Of a stretch of DNA of 64,000 nt, positions 21,520-33,119 are shown in pieces; the first letter of the stretch is position 1; the number at the start of each line of letters is the position of its first letter. The translations under genes and the position numbers were made by a program. The stretch is from Gadus chalcogrammus (lineage: Eukaryota; Chordata; Actinopteri; Gadiformes; Gadidae). The stretch spans positions 20,133,817 to 20,197,816 of the forward strand of contig NC_079426.1 of the NCBI RefSeq assembly GCF_026213295.1, written 5' to 3'. Below the pieces are notes generated by a model, which was not told where the DNA came from, searched no databases, and saw only the letters and a program-made list of their open reading frames with translations.

Positions 21520-22530
21520 ACCCACACACATGATTAAATTTTGTCCCACTGCCATGCTACAGCACCAGCGTCTGAGCACATGAATTGCAGAGGATGTCTC
21601 TGTTCCTCTTAGCCTGCAGAGTTGGTGTTTGTGCTGCGTGGTAGTGCAGCCTGGGGAAGGGTTTGGACCATGTTCACCAGGGCCATCCCGCCGCGTGGGA
21701 AGCTGGGTGTAGCCATCACCCACTGGTCACGGTAGGTACATGTGCAGCACGGTGCAGGCAGAGGACAATCTTGTCCACAGTCTCTGGCTGCAGGTGGATT
21801 TTTGTGGTGAAGACACGCCAGTGGTTTGCTAGTATGCCAAAGGGCATTTTTCCACCACCCTCGTGCTCTTGAAGCCTGTAATTAGAGATTAATGGTAAAT
21901 GACAATTTTATTATTTCTCCTTTAGTATGTAGTCATTACCAACATTTTAACACGTGTTTTGTTACAATGTGCTGAATTGTTCAAAAAGTACTGAAAGCAA
22001 CTGAAATAGGCCTGTTTTTATGATTTTTAGAAGGATGAAAAATTCGACCACTATTGTCATTGAAACCGTTAATTGTTATATCCCCTACCGGTAATTGAAA
22101 ATCCTCGCTCCTGGGTGAGGCCTGCGGCTAGAGTAGGGCTTCAGGATATACTCCTTGAGCGGGAAAGCCTCATCAGCTACTATGGTGTAGGGTTGGAGAG
22201 CATCTCTGGACCAGAAAGTGGTGCAGGGTCGGGGATGTTGGCTGTCTTCTGCTCAAGGGACTGCTGGAGTGAGCAGCCCCTGAAAACCCCACCATCAGAC
22301 ACCCTGCCGTTGCACCCCCACATCAACATAAAGGAAGCGGTAGTTGCTGTCCATCAGGGCCATCAACACAACTGAGAAGCTATGTTTATAGTTATAAAAA
22401 GTAGACCCTGAGGGTGGTGAGGGATAATGAGAGGTGTTTCCCATCCAAGGCACCAAGGCAGTAAGGAAATTGCCACGGTCCTGGAATCCCCTTTGCCACC
22501 TTCTTCCACTCCTCTGTGGTGTTGGGGCAC
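21520..22530 (-). pseudogene. PIF/Harbinger (HARBI1-like) transposase, fragmented
   Basis: The upstream piece on minus (22530-22070) reads STFYNYKHSFSVVLMALMD, SNYRFLYVDVGV, SDGGVF, QKTANIPDP. These include two of the acidic catalytic blocks of DDE_4 transposases (YVDVG, SDGG). The downstream piece (about 21880-21550) reads PFGILANHWRVFTTKIHLQP and CLHRAA, around the third catalytic residue, which is not preserved. Several stops and frameshifts separate them. Confidence 0.65.
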
Positions 22531-23089
22531 TGAAAAACAAAGATATTTTTTTAATAATGTGTCATTGTATTGATCTATTATTTTCTTTTACAGATTGTTG
22601 AAAGAGAGAGTGATGATGTGGAGGGACTGGACGAGGAAGAGGACGTGGGAGTAGAGGAGAGCAGTGAACCGGAGGCGCTTCCAGTTTGGTGGCGCCTCCG
22701 TGGCCGTGTTGATGTCCAGGCCGCTCCTGGTTCACCATAATTCTCCCGACACCACCAACTCTATCTCCCTCCTATTGCCATTGGTGTCTCCCCCTTTTAG
22801 GGTGGTTGCTGTTCTCCCTCACGGCTACGCTGGCTCAAAATTGTACGGAAGTGGTCCGAAACTGTTATCCATTGTTGTTATGTTGCCTATGAAGTCTATG
22901 ATGATTAGAACGTCCGTCTACCAATTCCTACGTCACGCTAGAAAACGAGCGTTTGAGATGCGGAAGTAAAATTGTATCACAAAAACGGCTCAAGATGCCA
23001 CTTGTAGTGTAGATTTATAATAATTATTTTTCCTATATGATTCTTCACTGCAGTATCTAACTTCCTAATACGCACTTTTAGTTAAAATA

Positions 23090-23510
23090 GACCAAAGATG
23101 CTTGGCTCACTTCTTGTGGTGTCGTTGTCCAGCTTCTGACAAACGGAACGGGTCGAATTTGTCCAGAGGAGGTCCGTTGAGGTCACAAAATGGTGTGAAG
23201 ACAGGATGTCTTTGCTCAACCTGTTGCGCATCTGGTTTTCCTGTTATTAACGGTGGAAAAGCCTCGTTCGCACTCAGCGGACGTAAGGAGATACGTGAGA
23301 CTTGCTATGCGCATACTTTCCAATGTTTTCCCCGGTGCAGTGCCCTGTAATTTCCAGTCTCGAAACGCTCTACGGCCTCACTGGTTGGTAATTCCAAGCG
23401 CTTTCGCTAGGCTGTGTACTTCTGGTTCGCCATGCAAAAGCAGGTCCTCTCGCTCTCCTGGCCAAAAACCGCTTGTCAAGAGCTTTAAGCGTCATGACCA
23501 AATTTGACTC
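23090..23510 (-). pseudogene. C-terminal scraps of a ZNF862-like hAT transposase
   Basis: On the minus strand, short frames give RGFSTVNN and, in another frame, LNGPPLDKFDP. This is the end of the hAT dimerisation domain in the ZNF862-like clade. Upstream codons (LGITN, ALHRGKHWKVCA) are in yet another frame. It is a decayed fragment bordered on the right by an LTR piece. Confidence 0.4.
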
Positions 23511-23589
23511 CGGTAATCGCTCAGTTAGAGACGCAATCACTGATTCATTAAAACCGAGACCTGTTTATTTTTCGCCCTGCCTTCACCAG

Positions 23590-23704
23590 CCCTGTTACGT
23601 ATTTTAAGCACAAAAGCTGCCCCCACATAGCCACTAGGAAGCAGGATCGAAAATACAAGCTGCCATTACACTCACATAGCCACTAAGAAGCAGGATCGAA
23701 CTGC
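23590..23704 (+). repeat. LTR of the TGTTACG family, 5' fragment (plus orientation)
   Basis: It starts TGTTACGTATTTTAAGCAC and keeps both GGAAGCAGGATCGAA repeats, then stops 12 bases before the left arm of the fold-back element. The loss of the rest may be connected with the fold-back rearrangement. Confidence 0.65.
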
Positions 23705-24574
23705 TGGCAACCCATCTAGTACAGCGGATAAAGCTCACATTTTAATAACAATTGTGCACTTTTTGAGAAAGCATAACATTTCTAACATAGTTAGTACATG
23801 GCATAAGGTGTATTTTAAGATGTGGAGGGAAGTCAGATTTTGCCTGTGACGGCCGTGAGACGCCAAATCCAAGATGGCCGACATTCCGCTGGGTATAATG
23901 TTTCAAACATCTCATTAATTTTGGAACCATGCAAATGTTATAAAAACATTTACGATGTCATTTCCAACTAAAGTGGATATGCCCAATCATTTGGTGACAC
24001 TTTTGAGAACCACCAGTGTTTGAGGGAAACATATTTAGGTCATGGTCAAGGTAAGAATTACTATTTTTTGTCCGGTAAATGCAAACTTTTGCCAGGTGGT
24101 GGCGCTACAGAAAATCTCTTAGGGTTACCAAATCACACGTGGTTGGTCCTGTACCTGTCATGAATGTTCACATTTGACATGTTTCCCATTAAACCGTTTG
24201 AGTTATCGAGGTCACAAGGCAAGCTCACGTTATCGATGATCTGCCTTTCAGTTTGGAACCTTTAATTAAGTTGCTACACTGGTTGAGATACATAATGGGC
24301 AAAACCATTTGCTTGCCTTTTAAGAAATAATAATGATAAGTTGGTCTACTTGAATACTACATACAAATGATTGAAGAAAAAAATCGAACTGTATGCCTAG
24401 TCTTGGGGTTGGCGGACACAACTTATAATAAGTTATTTTCCCATGCCGCAGTCCACAAATCAAAAAGCAAACGGAGAAGTATGTGTCAAAGTATTTACTT
24501 TACAAAACAGTGAACAATATTTTACAGCTAAATTAAGCTTTGCTGATTCACCACTACTGCTTCTACTAAGCTAC

Positions 24575-27040
24575 TGTTTAGCAGGACAACGAACAGTCTC
24601 CTCTCCAGAACAGGAGCACAGTGCAGTGCACTTCAGTGCAGCTTTGACACACTTGCATCGTCCAGTGCATCCTTTCTGGCACCGACAGCAGATTAATTTG
24701 TGACATGACTTAGATGCCTCAGGAAGGGTGGTCCAAAGCGGCTGCGTCTGACTCAGCAGCAGAGCAGAGGACTCCACTCCACTCCTTCTGACCTCCTGGT
24801 TACTGCAGCTGCCAAAGAAGATGAGTATGCATGGCATCTGACACATGCAGAAGTAGGCGGGTGTCTGCCTCCTCTTGTGAACATGGGGCTAGGTAGGCAG
24901 AGTCTGACTCAGCAGGAGAGCAGAGGACTCCACTTCCATCTGTTGCGTATAGTTCCTTGCCTTCTGCTAGAGGAAGGTTAATCACTTCATGTGTGAGGAT
25001 TGTGAACAATTCACTTTTGTTCTCATCACATCGAAGGAAGTCCCTCCAGTTCTTGGCATGACAGTAGAAGGAAGCCCACCTTTTCCTTGTGCCCTTTCCC
25101 CTCTTCTGTCTGATTGAGGCTTTCAGGCTGGCAGGTAGGTATACATCCCAGACGAGGTCAATGCGACAGCTTTTTACCTGATGAGCAGAGAGATGTATGG
25201 TGCAAATATACTTTCTCCATATTCTTTAAATGTCCTTGATGTTCCAGGATTCAACATTTGAACCACAACTGCACCATCAAAAATTGTTGCATCTGCCAAA
25301 GGCCCCATTTATTTTGAAGCAGGTTGGCAGCTGGAGGAAAACTCCGCATTGGGGTTAAGCTGATTTACCTTTCTGCCTGATTCCAGGCAGAAAAGTAAAT
25401 CTGCTTTAACCCCAATGCAGAGTTTTCCTCCAGTTGACGAGCTGGTGGGGCTGCCTGGTTTTCATGGGAAACGAAAATTGTCAATATCTCCATTTCGTGT
25501 TTGGCAGGAGATGTACAGCCGAGAAAAAAAGACCACAATCACTTTTAGAGCTGCAAGTTGTGCATTCTGTTTGGACTTAATTTTAAATGGTGGCCTACTG
25601 AACAGTGGCAGTTTGTTCTTCGGAATTGTTTGTGTGACCAGTGTCGTACACTTTTCTAGCCTTTCGGTCACAACTTGGTGTACTGCTCCTCACCAAGGGT
25701 TTTAATCCTTCTCACAGTTTCAGCTATTTGGGGGTCCATGATGTCCCTTGTGTCAATGACTAGTAGGTCTTGGCTGTGTTCTAAGAATGGATTCCCATCT
25801 CTCCCAACAAATTCACAAGTGCCTTTACTTCCTTCAAGAAGGCAGCTTGTACTCCAGGTTTATGATCATGGTGATGTTGTCCAGTGCCACTAGCACCATG
25901 TTGCTGCTTCACTGTTTGCTGCTGAAATTCTGATGTGATCCTGGCAATTTCTGAATTGCCAGTCAGTCCAATAGCCCCACCAGAACCTTTCACCTTTGCA
26001 TTGTTCTGTTCGTGACACTGGTCAAGTGCCATGCCAGAGAATTGGTTGCAGGTTTGTGCACCACAAAATTTACAGACATGAATTCTGCTAGGACATAAGG
26101 ATGTTTTTTGGCAAGAGTTATCATGTCATGGATGTGTACAGAAAGCCATCTAGAGTGGTGCGTGTGATCGAGGGAGAACATCCAGGGCCTGATCGGAGTC
26201 AGGGATTCCACATACAGCGGAAGTTACCTTCTCGAAGAGATCTGATGTAACGCAGCATGAGAAGCTCCAAAAACAGGGTCTTAAGCCAGGTAGTCAAAGT
26301 GAACAGTGGTCTTTGCTCGCTGTATGCACCACTCCTCAAAAGGCAGACTATCAGATTGCATTTCATCAATATCATCAGATGTGCTGTCTTTGGTGTAGGC
26401 TTGTTGTAGAAGTGAATACAGGTGTGCAGCTGTGACCTGGTGTGCATGGCGGGTCTTGGTGACATGGCTGACATTTATAAAGGACTTTGAAGTTCCCGAA
26501 CTTGCAATACAGCCTGTACCAATGCATTTGTCTAGCCACTGTCTTCAAGCCAGTCTCCCAGCAACTTCAACGTGGCCATCTCAATGTGTAGACCACCGAC
26601 ATGATCACAAAGTGATCCTCTCCGTGAGTGGCTGGCCAGGTCCACTGAATTTCCTTAGCAAGTGCATACAGAGGTGATCAGCAGCAAGGACAGGAATCTG
26701 ACCAGGGTTCACATTCTGAACTGCCGCCCTGACAATGTCCATTGAGTGACGCACCATTGCCACTGAGTGTGCGTTATCAGAAACAGAGGAAGTAGTGAGT
26801 TGATTGCTGCAGGTGGAATGACTGCTTGGTGTGCGTCAGCGTGATAAGCAGACCACGATATCATGTCATCCATGGTACACTTTTCAACAGCTGTTTTGAC
26901 TTTATTGAGCCATGCATACAACTGTTGGAACCAGGCATTGGTCCTGAATCCAGAGATGCCAGACCCATCTGACTGGGGCTGGACAAAGGAAACAACTGGG
27001 TGGCAGCCGCTTTGGGACCACCCTTCCTGAGGCATCTAAG
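24575..27040 (-). pseudogene. unclassified repeat-type protein with cysteine-rich C-terminus, many frameshifts
   Basis: From right to left: FRTNAWFQQLYAWLNKVKT, AYHADAHQAVIPP, HIEMATLKLLGDWLEDSG, YIRSLREGNFRCMW, WMFSLDHTHHSRWLSVHI, SVNFVVHK, MALDQCHEQNNAKVKG, GAIGLTGNSE, LFSRLYISCQTRNGDI, then at the left end WTTLPEASKSC and CQKGCTGRCKCVKAALKC. The last part is a Cys-rich zinc-type module. The same set of motifs recurs in many predicted fish proteins as I recall, but I cannot attach a family name. At least eight frame changes or stops are present. Confidence 0.5.
25326..25438. repeat. 53-bp-arm hairpin with a 4-base loop inside the core gene
   Basis: The left arm CAGCTGGAGGAAAACTCCGC ... CTGCCTG (to 25379) and right arm CAGGCAG ... 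CAGTTG (from 25384) pair with only a few mismatches around the loop ATTC. It is a local inverted duplication of coding sequence inside the fold-back core, and breaks the reading frame there. Confidence 0.75.
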
Positions 27041-27307
27041 TCATGTCACAAATGAATCTGCTGTCGGTGCCAGAAAGGATGCACTGGACGATGCAAGTGT
27101 GCCAAAGCTGCACTGAAGTGCACTGCACTGTGCTCCTGTTCTGGAGCTTTGCTGATTAGTGGTGAATCAGCAAAGCTTAATTTAGCTGTAAATATATTGT
27201 TCACTGTTTTGTAAAGTAAATACTTTTACACATACTTCTCCGTTTGCTTTTTGATTTGTGGACTGCGGTATGGGAAAATAACTTATTTTAAGTGGTGTCC
27301 TCCAACC

Positions 27308-28119
27308 TGTTACGTATTTTAAGAACATAAGCTGACCCCACATAGCCTCTAGGAAGCAGATTCAAACACACAAGCTGTATTACCCTCCACATAACCACTA
27401 GAAAGCAGGACCAAACATATAAGCCGTAAATACTATACATAGCCACAAGGGGAGCAGGACCTTACTGAAGGCTGCAATAGCGGCTCCATCCACAGAAGGC
27501 AGCACCTAAGACAAGTGAGGAAGCCAAGGCTAATACGTCACACCGGCTCCGCCCACTTCACACAGGCCGCGTGGATTTGACCATAACAGTCTACAGAGAA
27601 GTGGAGAGATTCAGAAACTTCAGGTAGCTCAGGACTCGCGGGTTAGAGTTTTGATCAGCTGGGAGTCGCTCAGCACGTGTTTAGACACACTTCCCCTCCT
27701 TTTGCTCCGTAGTTAGCTCACTATCTTCCGAAAAGACTCAAGACTCACCTGTTCAGAGTCCACCTCGACTCTGCATAGCCACCTTCCCACTTCTGGCCAC
27801 CATTGTACACTGTATGTATTGTATTGTAGTACTTAACTGTGTAGCAACTGCAGTAGCTGCTATCATGGCTGTAACACGGGGAATTGATTGACCTAGCGAT
27901 TGTGGTACTTGCACTTGGTTCTATGAACATCCTTTCTGTACCGAAAGCGATATATTGATGCACTTCTTATGACAAATGTACTTGTTGTAAGTCGCTTTGG
28001 ATAAAAGCGTCTGCTAAATGCCCTAAATGTAAATGTAGTTACCATACCGAAATACCTTGACAAATAAAGTGAGTTAAAAGCGATCCGGGATTGGACTACT
28101 TTCTTAGAAGAATGCTGCA
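27308..28119 (+). mobile_element. solo LTR of the TGTTACG family with 4-bp TSD AACC
   Basis: TGTTACG starts at 27308 and GCTGCA ends at 28119; both flanks are AACC (27304-27307, 28120-28123). The uninterrupted counterpart in the left arm of the fold-back reads CCAACCCC, which confirms the insertion. The ends are TG...CA. Near the 3' end is AATAAAGTGAGTTAAAAGCG. A LINE-like segment is nested from about 27720. No internal coding region remains, so this is a solo LTR formed by recombination. Confidence 0.8.
27720..28038 (+). repeat. 3' fragment of a fish LINE-type repeat nested in the LTR
   Basis: It begins GAAAAGACTCAAGACTCACC (KRLKTHLF-like codons typical of a reverse-transcriptase ORF end) and finishes with TAAGTCGCTTTGGATAAAAG and (TAAATG)n. 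The same box occurs inverted at 50598-50640. This motif is very common in fish genomes. The rest of the element is absent. Confidence 0.5.
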
Positions 28120-28366
28120 AACCCCAAGACTAGGGTTAGGGTTAGCATAACAGTTGGATTCTTTTCTTCAATAATTTGTGTGTAGTATTCAAGTAGACCA
28201 TGGGTGTTAACTTATCATTATTATTTCTTAAAAAGGCAAGCAAATGGTTTTGCCTATTATATATCTCAACCAGTGTAGCAACTTCATTTAAAGGTTCCAA
28301 ACTGAAAGGCAGATCATCGATAACGTGGGCTTGCCTTGTGACCTCGATAACTCAAAAGGTTCTAAT

Positions 28367-29250
28367 TAGGGATGGGCACGAGTAATAAATTCCAAACTCG
28401 AGTGATCGAAGGAATTCCTCGAGGATCAATCGAGTACTCGTTAAATCAAATCTATTTTTAGAATGCAACGCATCTGCAGCAGGAATAGGGCCTGATGATG
28501 AACGGCAATATTACCAACCAAACATGTAATGCTATTCTCCATCATAACAGTCAGAGTTATCAGAGTATTCATTATTTATTTTTGCAAACGTTCAAAACAC
28601 ATTTCCCTTACAAAAATAAATATGCGTCTCACAATTTAAATCACGTCGAACTAAGGCCTGTAACAGTTTAAAAAAACGAAACAAGTAGCCTAACCATTGC
28701 AAATAAATGCTTAAAGCTGCAAATAAAACGGCAGCAAATGGACTATGGAAATACTCAGCGTTGTGATCTTCTCTACACGCCCGGGATTACAGCTGCGTCT
28801 TGCGGCGGTGAAAATAGCCGACACACTTTCACTTTCACCGTTGCTGCGGGTCTGCTTTCCCGAACTCACTGTTGTGTTTCAGGAGCATATGTTGCCGCAT
28901 AGTACTTTCTGGTAGCTCGATTTTGCTTGGCATATTTTACATTTCACCTTATGATCTCCTATTTCTTTAAAGTATTTCAATTCTTCGCTGCGGTATGGTT
29001 TAACCGCCATCTCTTAACTTTTTGAATTCTGGCGTGCCTGCACACGCCACGGAAACGCGCCATGGAAATGGATGCATTTAATTTTCTTTGTGCCCACGTC
29101 ATGCGTTAGTGGCGCCGACAGAAAATTGATACATTTGCTTCAGAAAACTTTGTTTGTGTGTGTCTATGCAAACTCGAGTTTGCCTGTCCACAACCGAGTT
29201 CATTTGTAACGAGTAGTACTCGAGTAATCGATTCCTCACGCCCATCCCTA
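28367..29250 (-). mobile_element. non-autonomous hAT, 884 bp, TAGGGATGGGC ends, 8-bp TSD
   Basis: The exact duplication GTTCTAAT lies at 28359-28366 and 29251-29258. The ends TAGGGATGGGC and GCCCATCCCTA are perfect 11-bp inverses, with GAGTAAT and CTCGAGT repeats just inside. It sits in the right arm of the fold-back; the left arm has the empty site. A BED-finger exon remains on the minus strand. Confidence 0.9.
28845..29010 (-). pseudogene. BED zinc-finger exon remnant within the 884-bp hAT
   Basis: The minus strand starts MAVKPYRSEELKYFKEIGD, then VKCKICQAKSSYQK. A frameshift moves the rest of the finger (STMRQHMLLKHNSEFG) to another frame. Cys-x2-Cys and His-x4-His give the BED signature. 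The catalytic domain is absent, so this is the relic of the autonomous parent. Confidence 0.65.
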
Positions 29251-29704
29251 GTTCTAATGGGAAACATGTCCAAATTTTCTGTGAACATTCATGACAGGTA
29301 CAGGACCAATCACGTGGATTTTGGTAACCCTAAGAGATTTTTCTGTAGCGCCACCACCTGGCAAAAGTTCGCATTTACGGACAAAAAATTGTAAATTCTT
29401 ACCTTGACCTTGACCTAAATATGTTTCCTCAAACACTGGTGTTCTCAAAAGTGTCACCAAATGATTGGGCATATCCACTTTAGTTGGAAATGACATCTTA
29501 AATGTTTTATAACATTATATGGTTCCAAAATTATGAGAGTTTGAACATTATACCCATCTTGGATTTGGCGTCTCATGGCCGTCACAGGCAAAATCGGACT
29601 TCCCTCCACATCTTAAAATACACCTATGTTAGAAATTTCACCTATGTTTTCTAAATTTTTATGCTTATCCGCTGTACTATTTATGGTGAATATTTGACCT
29701 ATTT

Positions 29705-30918
29705 TCAGTATTTCCATGTCGAGCTTGGCCACTGCTTCTCTAAGCAATCTGGTGTTCCTGTTTGACTGATTGTAAGGGAGTATAACTTTGAAATAAAGAA
29801 CTCAAACTGATTATTCCCAGCCACTTCTTTAAGAGAATCTTTGACAGCCAGTTCTAATGTATGCGCCAGGCAGTGTACAGACTGCACGTTCGGAAACTTT
29901 TCCTTGAGTCTAACGACAAGCCCACTGCTTTTCCTGCCAGCACCGCAGCTCCATCGGTGGCAATGCTTATCAGGTGCATCATCCATTCCCGCTTTAAGTA
30001 GACTCGCCATCATCGAGTTAAAAATGGATTCAGCATCGACCCCATCTGTAAGTTCCACTAGATTCAGGAAAACAATCTCTACATTCCCCTTGCCGCTGAC
30101 ATCACATCTTATGAAGAGTATTAGATAGGCCCTGCCATGATGGTGGCTTTCGTCAATTGTGATTGACACCCGTGAATCCATTTCCTTGGCATCGTGACTT
30201 ATTATTTCTGCGCATGGCATGGTCAGATTTGTGGATATTACCAACTTCGGCTCCATTTAGCTCCTGCATTGTCATTAGTGGGTTGAGCTTTTTGTAGGAT
30301 AGCCTTTCTTTTGCCACGGTGTAAGCTGTTCTGAACGAGACTGTGGTTGTCTTAAGTAACTCCAACTGTATGTCAATGAACGTGTTCGGGAGGGTGTCTT
30401 TCCCTTACATCTGCGCTATTTCCACTGACCTTGTGTGGGCCTGGCTGTCCCTGTGTTTGTATATTTTCTTCCGTAGCCTCTTTGCTTCAGAGCTCGTAAC
30501 ATCACCGTTGATCCATTCTTCTGCGAGGTGTACACCCGGGCCCTTTCTGACAGTAGCAATGTTTTTGCAATTCTACAGACTAAACACCCCAAATTTCCTG
30601 CCTTAATGACAAGCTAGCGTTGCGATCTTTCCATTCGCCCATCTGCTTCAGTGTCCAACCAGCCGGAAGTCACTTGTGCTAGCAGCAGTAGTAGTTCAAG
30701 TTTTGGCAGCACCTGCGGCGTCTTCGGAGCACTTAGCCTCAACTGCACGTGTTTCTTCTTCTGGGGAGCCCTGGGTGGGAGAGAATCCTCTGTTCTTGCC
30801 ACTGTGCTAGCTGTACCAGCATCGTCTTTAGGCTCCTCTTCATCTCTGAGTGCCACCTTTTGGATGTGAATCCAAAGTGTGTGAGTGATACATTCACTGG
30901 CTTTCGCTTGCTAGCCAT
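29705..30918 (-). pseudogene. hAT transposase, KIAA1586-like, N-terminal two-thirds
   Basis: It starts MASKRKPVNVSLTHFGF (30918), then frames supply LRDEEEPKDDAGTAST, GVHLAEEWINGDVTS, KIYKHRDSQAHTRS, FRTAYTVAKERLSY, and in the long frame (30256-29705) VSITIDESHHHGRAYLILFI (first acidic residue), ELTDGVDAESIFNSM, GLVVRLKEKFPNVQ, SVHCLAHTLELAVKDS and FFISKLYSL. This is the order of KIAA1586-type hAT proteins. At least three frameshifts are present. The C-terminal dimerisation part is cut off at the fold-back boundary. Confidence 0.7.
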
Positions 30919-30919
30919 T

Positions 30920-31905
30920 TTTAGTATAACTCAACATAAGTCTTTATTCTGTTTGGCGCGCATGGCTAATTTGCATAGAGCACAGGACTGGCTGGTTCCG
31001 CTTGGCAAAAAATAGAAAATTAGTTGTGAATGAATGTTTTGAATTCTGAATGCTGGACATGGTGAGCATAAAAGATTAAAGTGACCATTAATATATATAT
31101 ATAAAATATATATTTATTTATTTTTTTTGGACAAAATTTGAGATCCCCCCTCAAATTTTGCTTTTGAGGCTTTCATGGGGGCTCATGGGTCAATCGGGGG
31201 GGGGGGGGGGGGGGGGGGGGTTGAGCCCCCCCGGATCCCCCCGTATTTTGCACACTGTCTGTAACCCATTTTCTGAAGCCAGGCGTGATACTTAAAAATA
31301 CATTTTGATGACCCTGGTGTGTGCTACATAGCAGCCCAGGTGTGACATAAAATGCATTTATTTATTTTTTCATTTAAACTTAATACAAAGTTATTTGAGC
31401 CATTTTGTAAAATTTGGGGTTAGCTGAGCCAGCTAAATATCACCACCTAAATACAGTAGGCTAGTGTTGCCTCTTGCTGCACCAGTAGTAGTAGCTGCTA
31501 ACCTATAGGTCGAAACTACTGGTTGTTCTTCCCAAGGACAAATTTGCGCGATAAACACCACAAAATGAAGTTGTTGTATGTCTCCACCTGTCGTCTTCTC
31601 CCCTGCGAATTATCCTGTAGAAAATAAATTACACTGACTGAAAAGACGGAGCGCACAATCATTAAGTTATTGATTTTTCTCTAGTCAAAGCGTATACCTA
31701 CTTGGCTCAGTTAAAATGCATGGGCACATTCATTTAAGTTAGATTTTCTTTTGTAGAACAATGTAGAGCAATGTTAAAGGACAAATTTATAAACAATCGT
31801 TGCAAGTAGTAAAAAAAAAAAACTTCTTTATCTTCCGTATTTATTTACTTGTATTCAAATTTGATTTTTAATCTTTTTTATTATTAGTATATTCTCCACA
31901 GGAAT
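30920..31905. other. no gene; probable 5' end of the KIAA1586-like hAT with a 25-G run
   Basis: A G-run at 31196-31220 is followed by GCCCCCCCGGATCCCCCCGT and TTTTGCACACTG (ending about 31253). The inverse, CAGTGTGCAAAATACGG, resembles the sequence CAGTGTGCGAAATACCCG at 19014, so this is likely the hAT terminus. Nothing else is recognised. Confidence 0.35.
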
Positions 31906-33119
31906 AATTGGAAGAACACTCCATCTAGCTCCCCTCCACAGCCAGTTACAGCAACGATCCTCCAGCTCCAGCTCCATTCAGGCCGTGAAGGTGGACAGCT
32001 TTCTCTGAGCTGCTATAGCCGTTTGCTGTTTGCTCAGCCTCCTGTTCCTCTCACGGATTTCCCCCCGAGCCTGCACTGCACAATTTTTTTAATTGCTATT
32101 GTCTCTTATAGGCTGGCATGCTCAGGGTGTGAGCTGAAGAGGCTGTTGAACACCCCCAGACTGCCCAGAGCCCTCTCCATTTTTTTGGTGATCTGGGTAA
32201 GAGGCCAGAAAGCGTCAGAATTTGCGTTCCCTGCAAATTCTCCCTCCAAAAGGCAGCGAAAAACCCTTCCGAAGGCCTCATTAGGTTTGCCGTTGCCGTG
32301 TATTCTTTTGCCTCCAGGAAGGGCTGGTCCTCACTTGTGGCGTAGCTGTGGTCCTGATGTCTGGCACCCAACAGCAGCACCTCACAGTGTGGACAGGCCT
32401 GGACAATTTCCTCCTTTTGAAGGACCCGGACAAGCCAGCCAGCAACGTAGAACAGGCCCTCCTCCTGGATACAATCGCCAACAGTCTACAAGTAAGAGGA
32501 ATATACAGTGTTACATTGAATATGAGCATGATCATATGTGAATGTCTTTCATGTGATTTATGACTGTAGCGGTGTGTCAATGCAGTATTTTGTCTTGTTG
32601 AGATGACCATTGAGATACTGCGTCCTCTGAGATACTGGCTAGGAGGGTTGTCCCGTCATCCAGCTCGCAGTTTGATGCAGAAAGAGCAGGTATAATGTTT
32701 GATACACTCAAACCCCTGAGTGCAGCGGCGAATTCCCTCCCACTGGGATTGTATTTGTGCCCCCCTTTGCCCCGAATCAAGGAGAATAGGTTCTTTAAAA
32801 GAAAAAAGCAGATGGTCAAAATCCTAGTTTTCAACAGGTAACTTTTTTATTTGCAAAGTAATTGTATGTTTCCCTACCTCAATGAAGTCCTGGTTAAATT
32901 TTGAGGTGCACAGATACATCAGTCCTGTATCTATGCACCTCTTGTGGACAAGAAGGAGAGCACATTCCGTGCTGGGAAGGTGGTGGCTTACGCTGAGATC
33001 TGGGGGCGTTAGTGTGTTCCTTAGCCTAGATGTTGATTTGGTGCAGTTAGATTGTTTGTCTTTTCTTATTGACAGACCTGAAACTGCCAGCTTGCCCCCC
33101 AGCTGATGCATTCCCTCAG

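Larger units (their letters stand above)
20100..22540 (+). mobile_element. PIF/Harbinger remnant 2: MADF gene plus broken antisense transposase
   Basis: It has the same convergent architecture as the element at 9 kb: a MADF-type gene on plus and HARBI1-like transposase pieces on minus. The 5' flank holds tandem GTTGCAAGGCG units at 20151-20209. Neither terminus nor a 3-bp duplication could be fixed. Confidence 0.6.
23717..29679 (-). mobile_element. fold-back element: about 1-kb inverted arms around a 2.25-kb core
   Basis: The left arm (23717-24745) and right arm (27003-29679) are inverse complements through TAGTACAGCGGATAA at the outside and GCAGCCGCTTTG at the inside, with about 90% identity by eye. 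The right arm is lengthened by a solo LTR (27308-28119) and a hAT MITE (28367-29250); without these the arms are about equal. The core carries a minus-strand gene whose cysteine-rich 3' end lies in the left arm, and the right arm holds an inverted copy of that 3' end. This suggests duplication of one end rather than ordinary TIRs. No outer TSD was found. Confidence 0.75.

Noticed and set aside
22590..22740. Acidic plus-strand exon-like stretch after TTTTACAG
   Set aside because: Open for about 45 codons but with no donor, partner exon or domain; could equally be antisense of the decayed transposase region.
28128..28145. TTAGGG-like motif suggesting telomere sequence
   Set aside because: Only about two imperfect units; not a telomeric repeat array.
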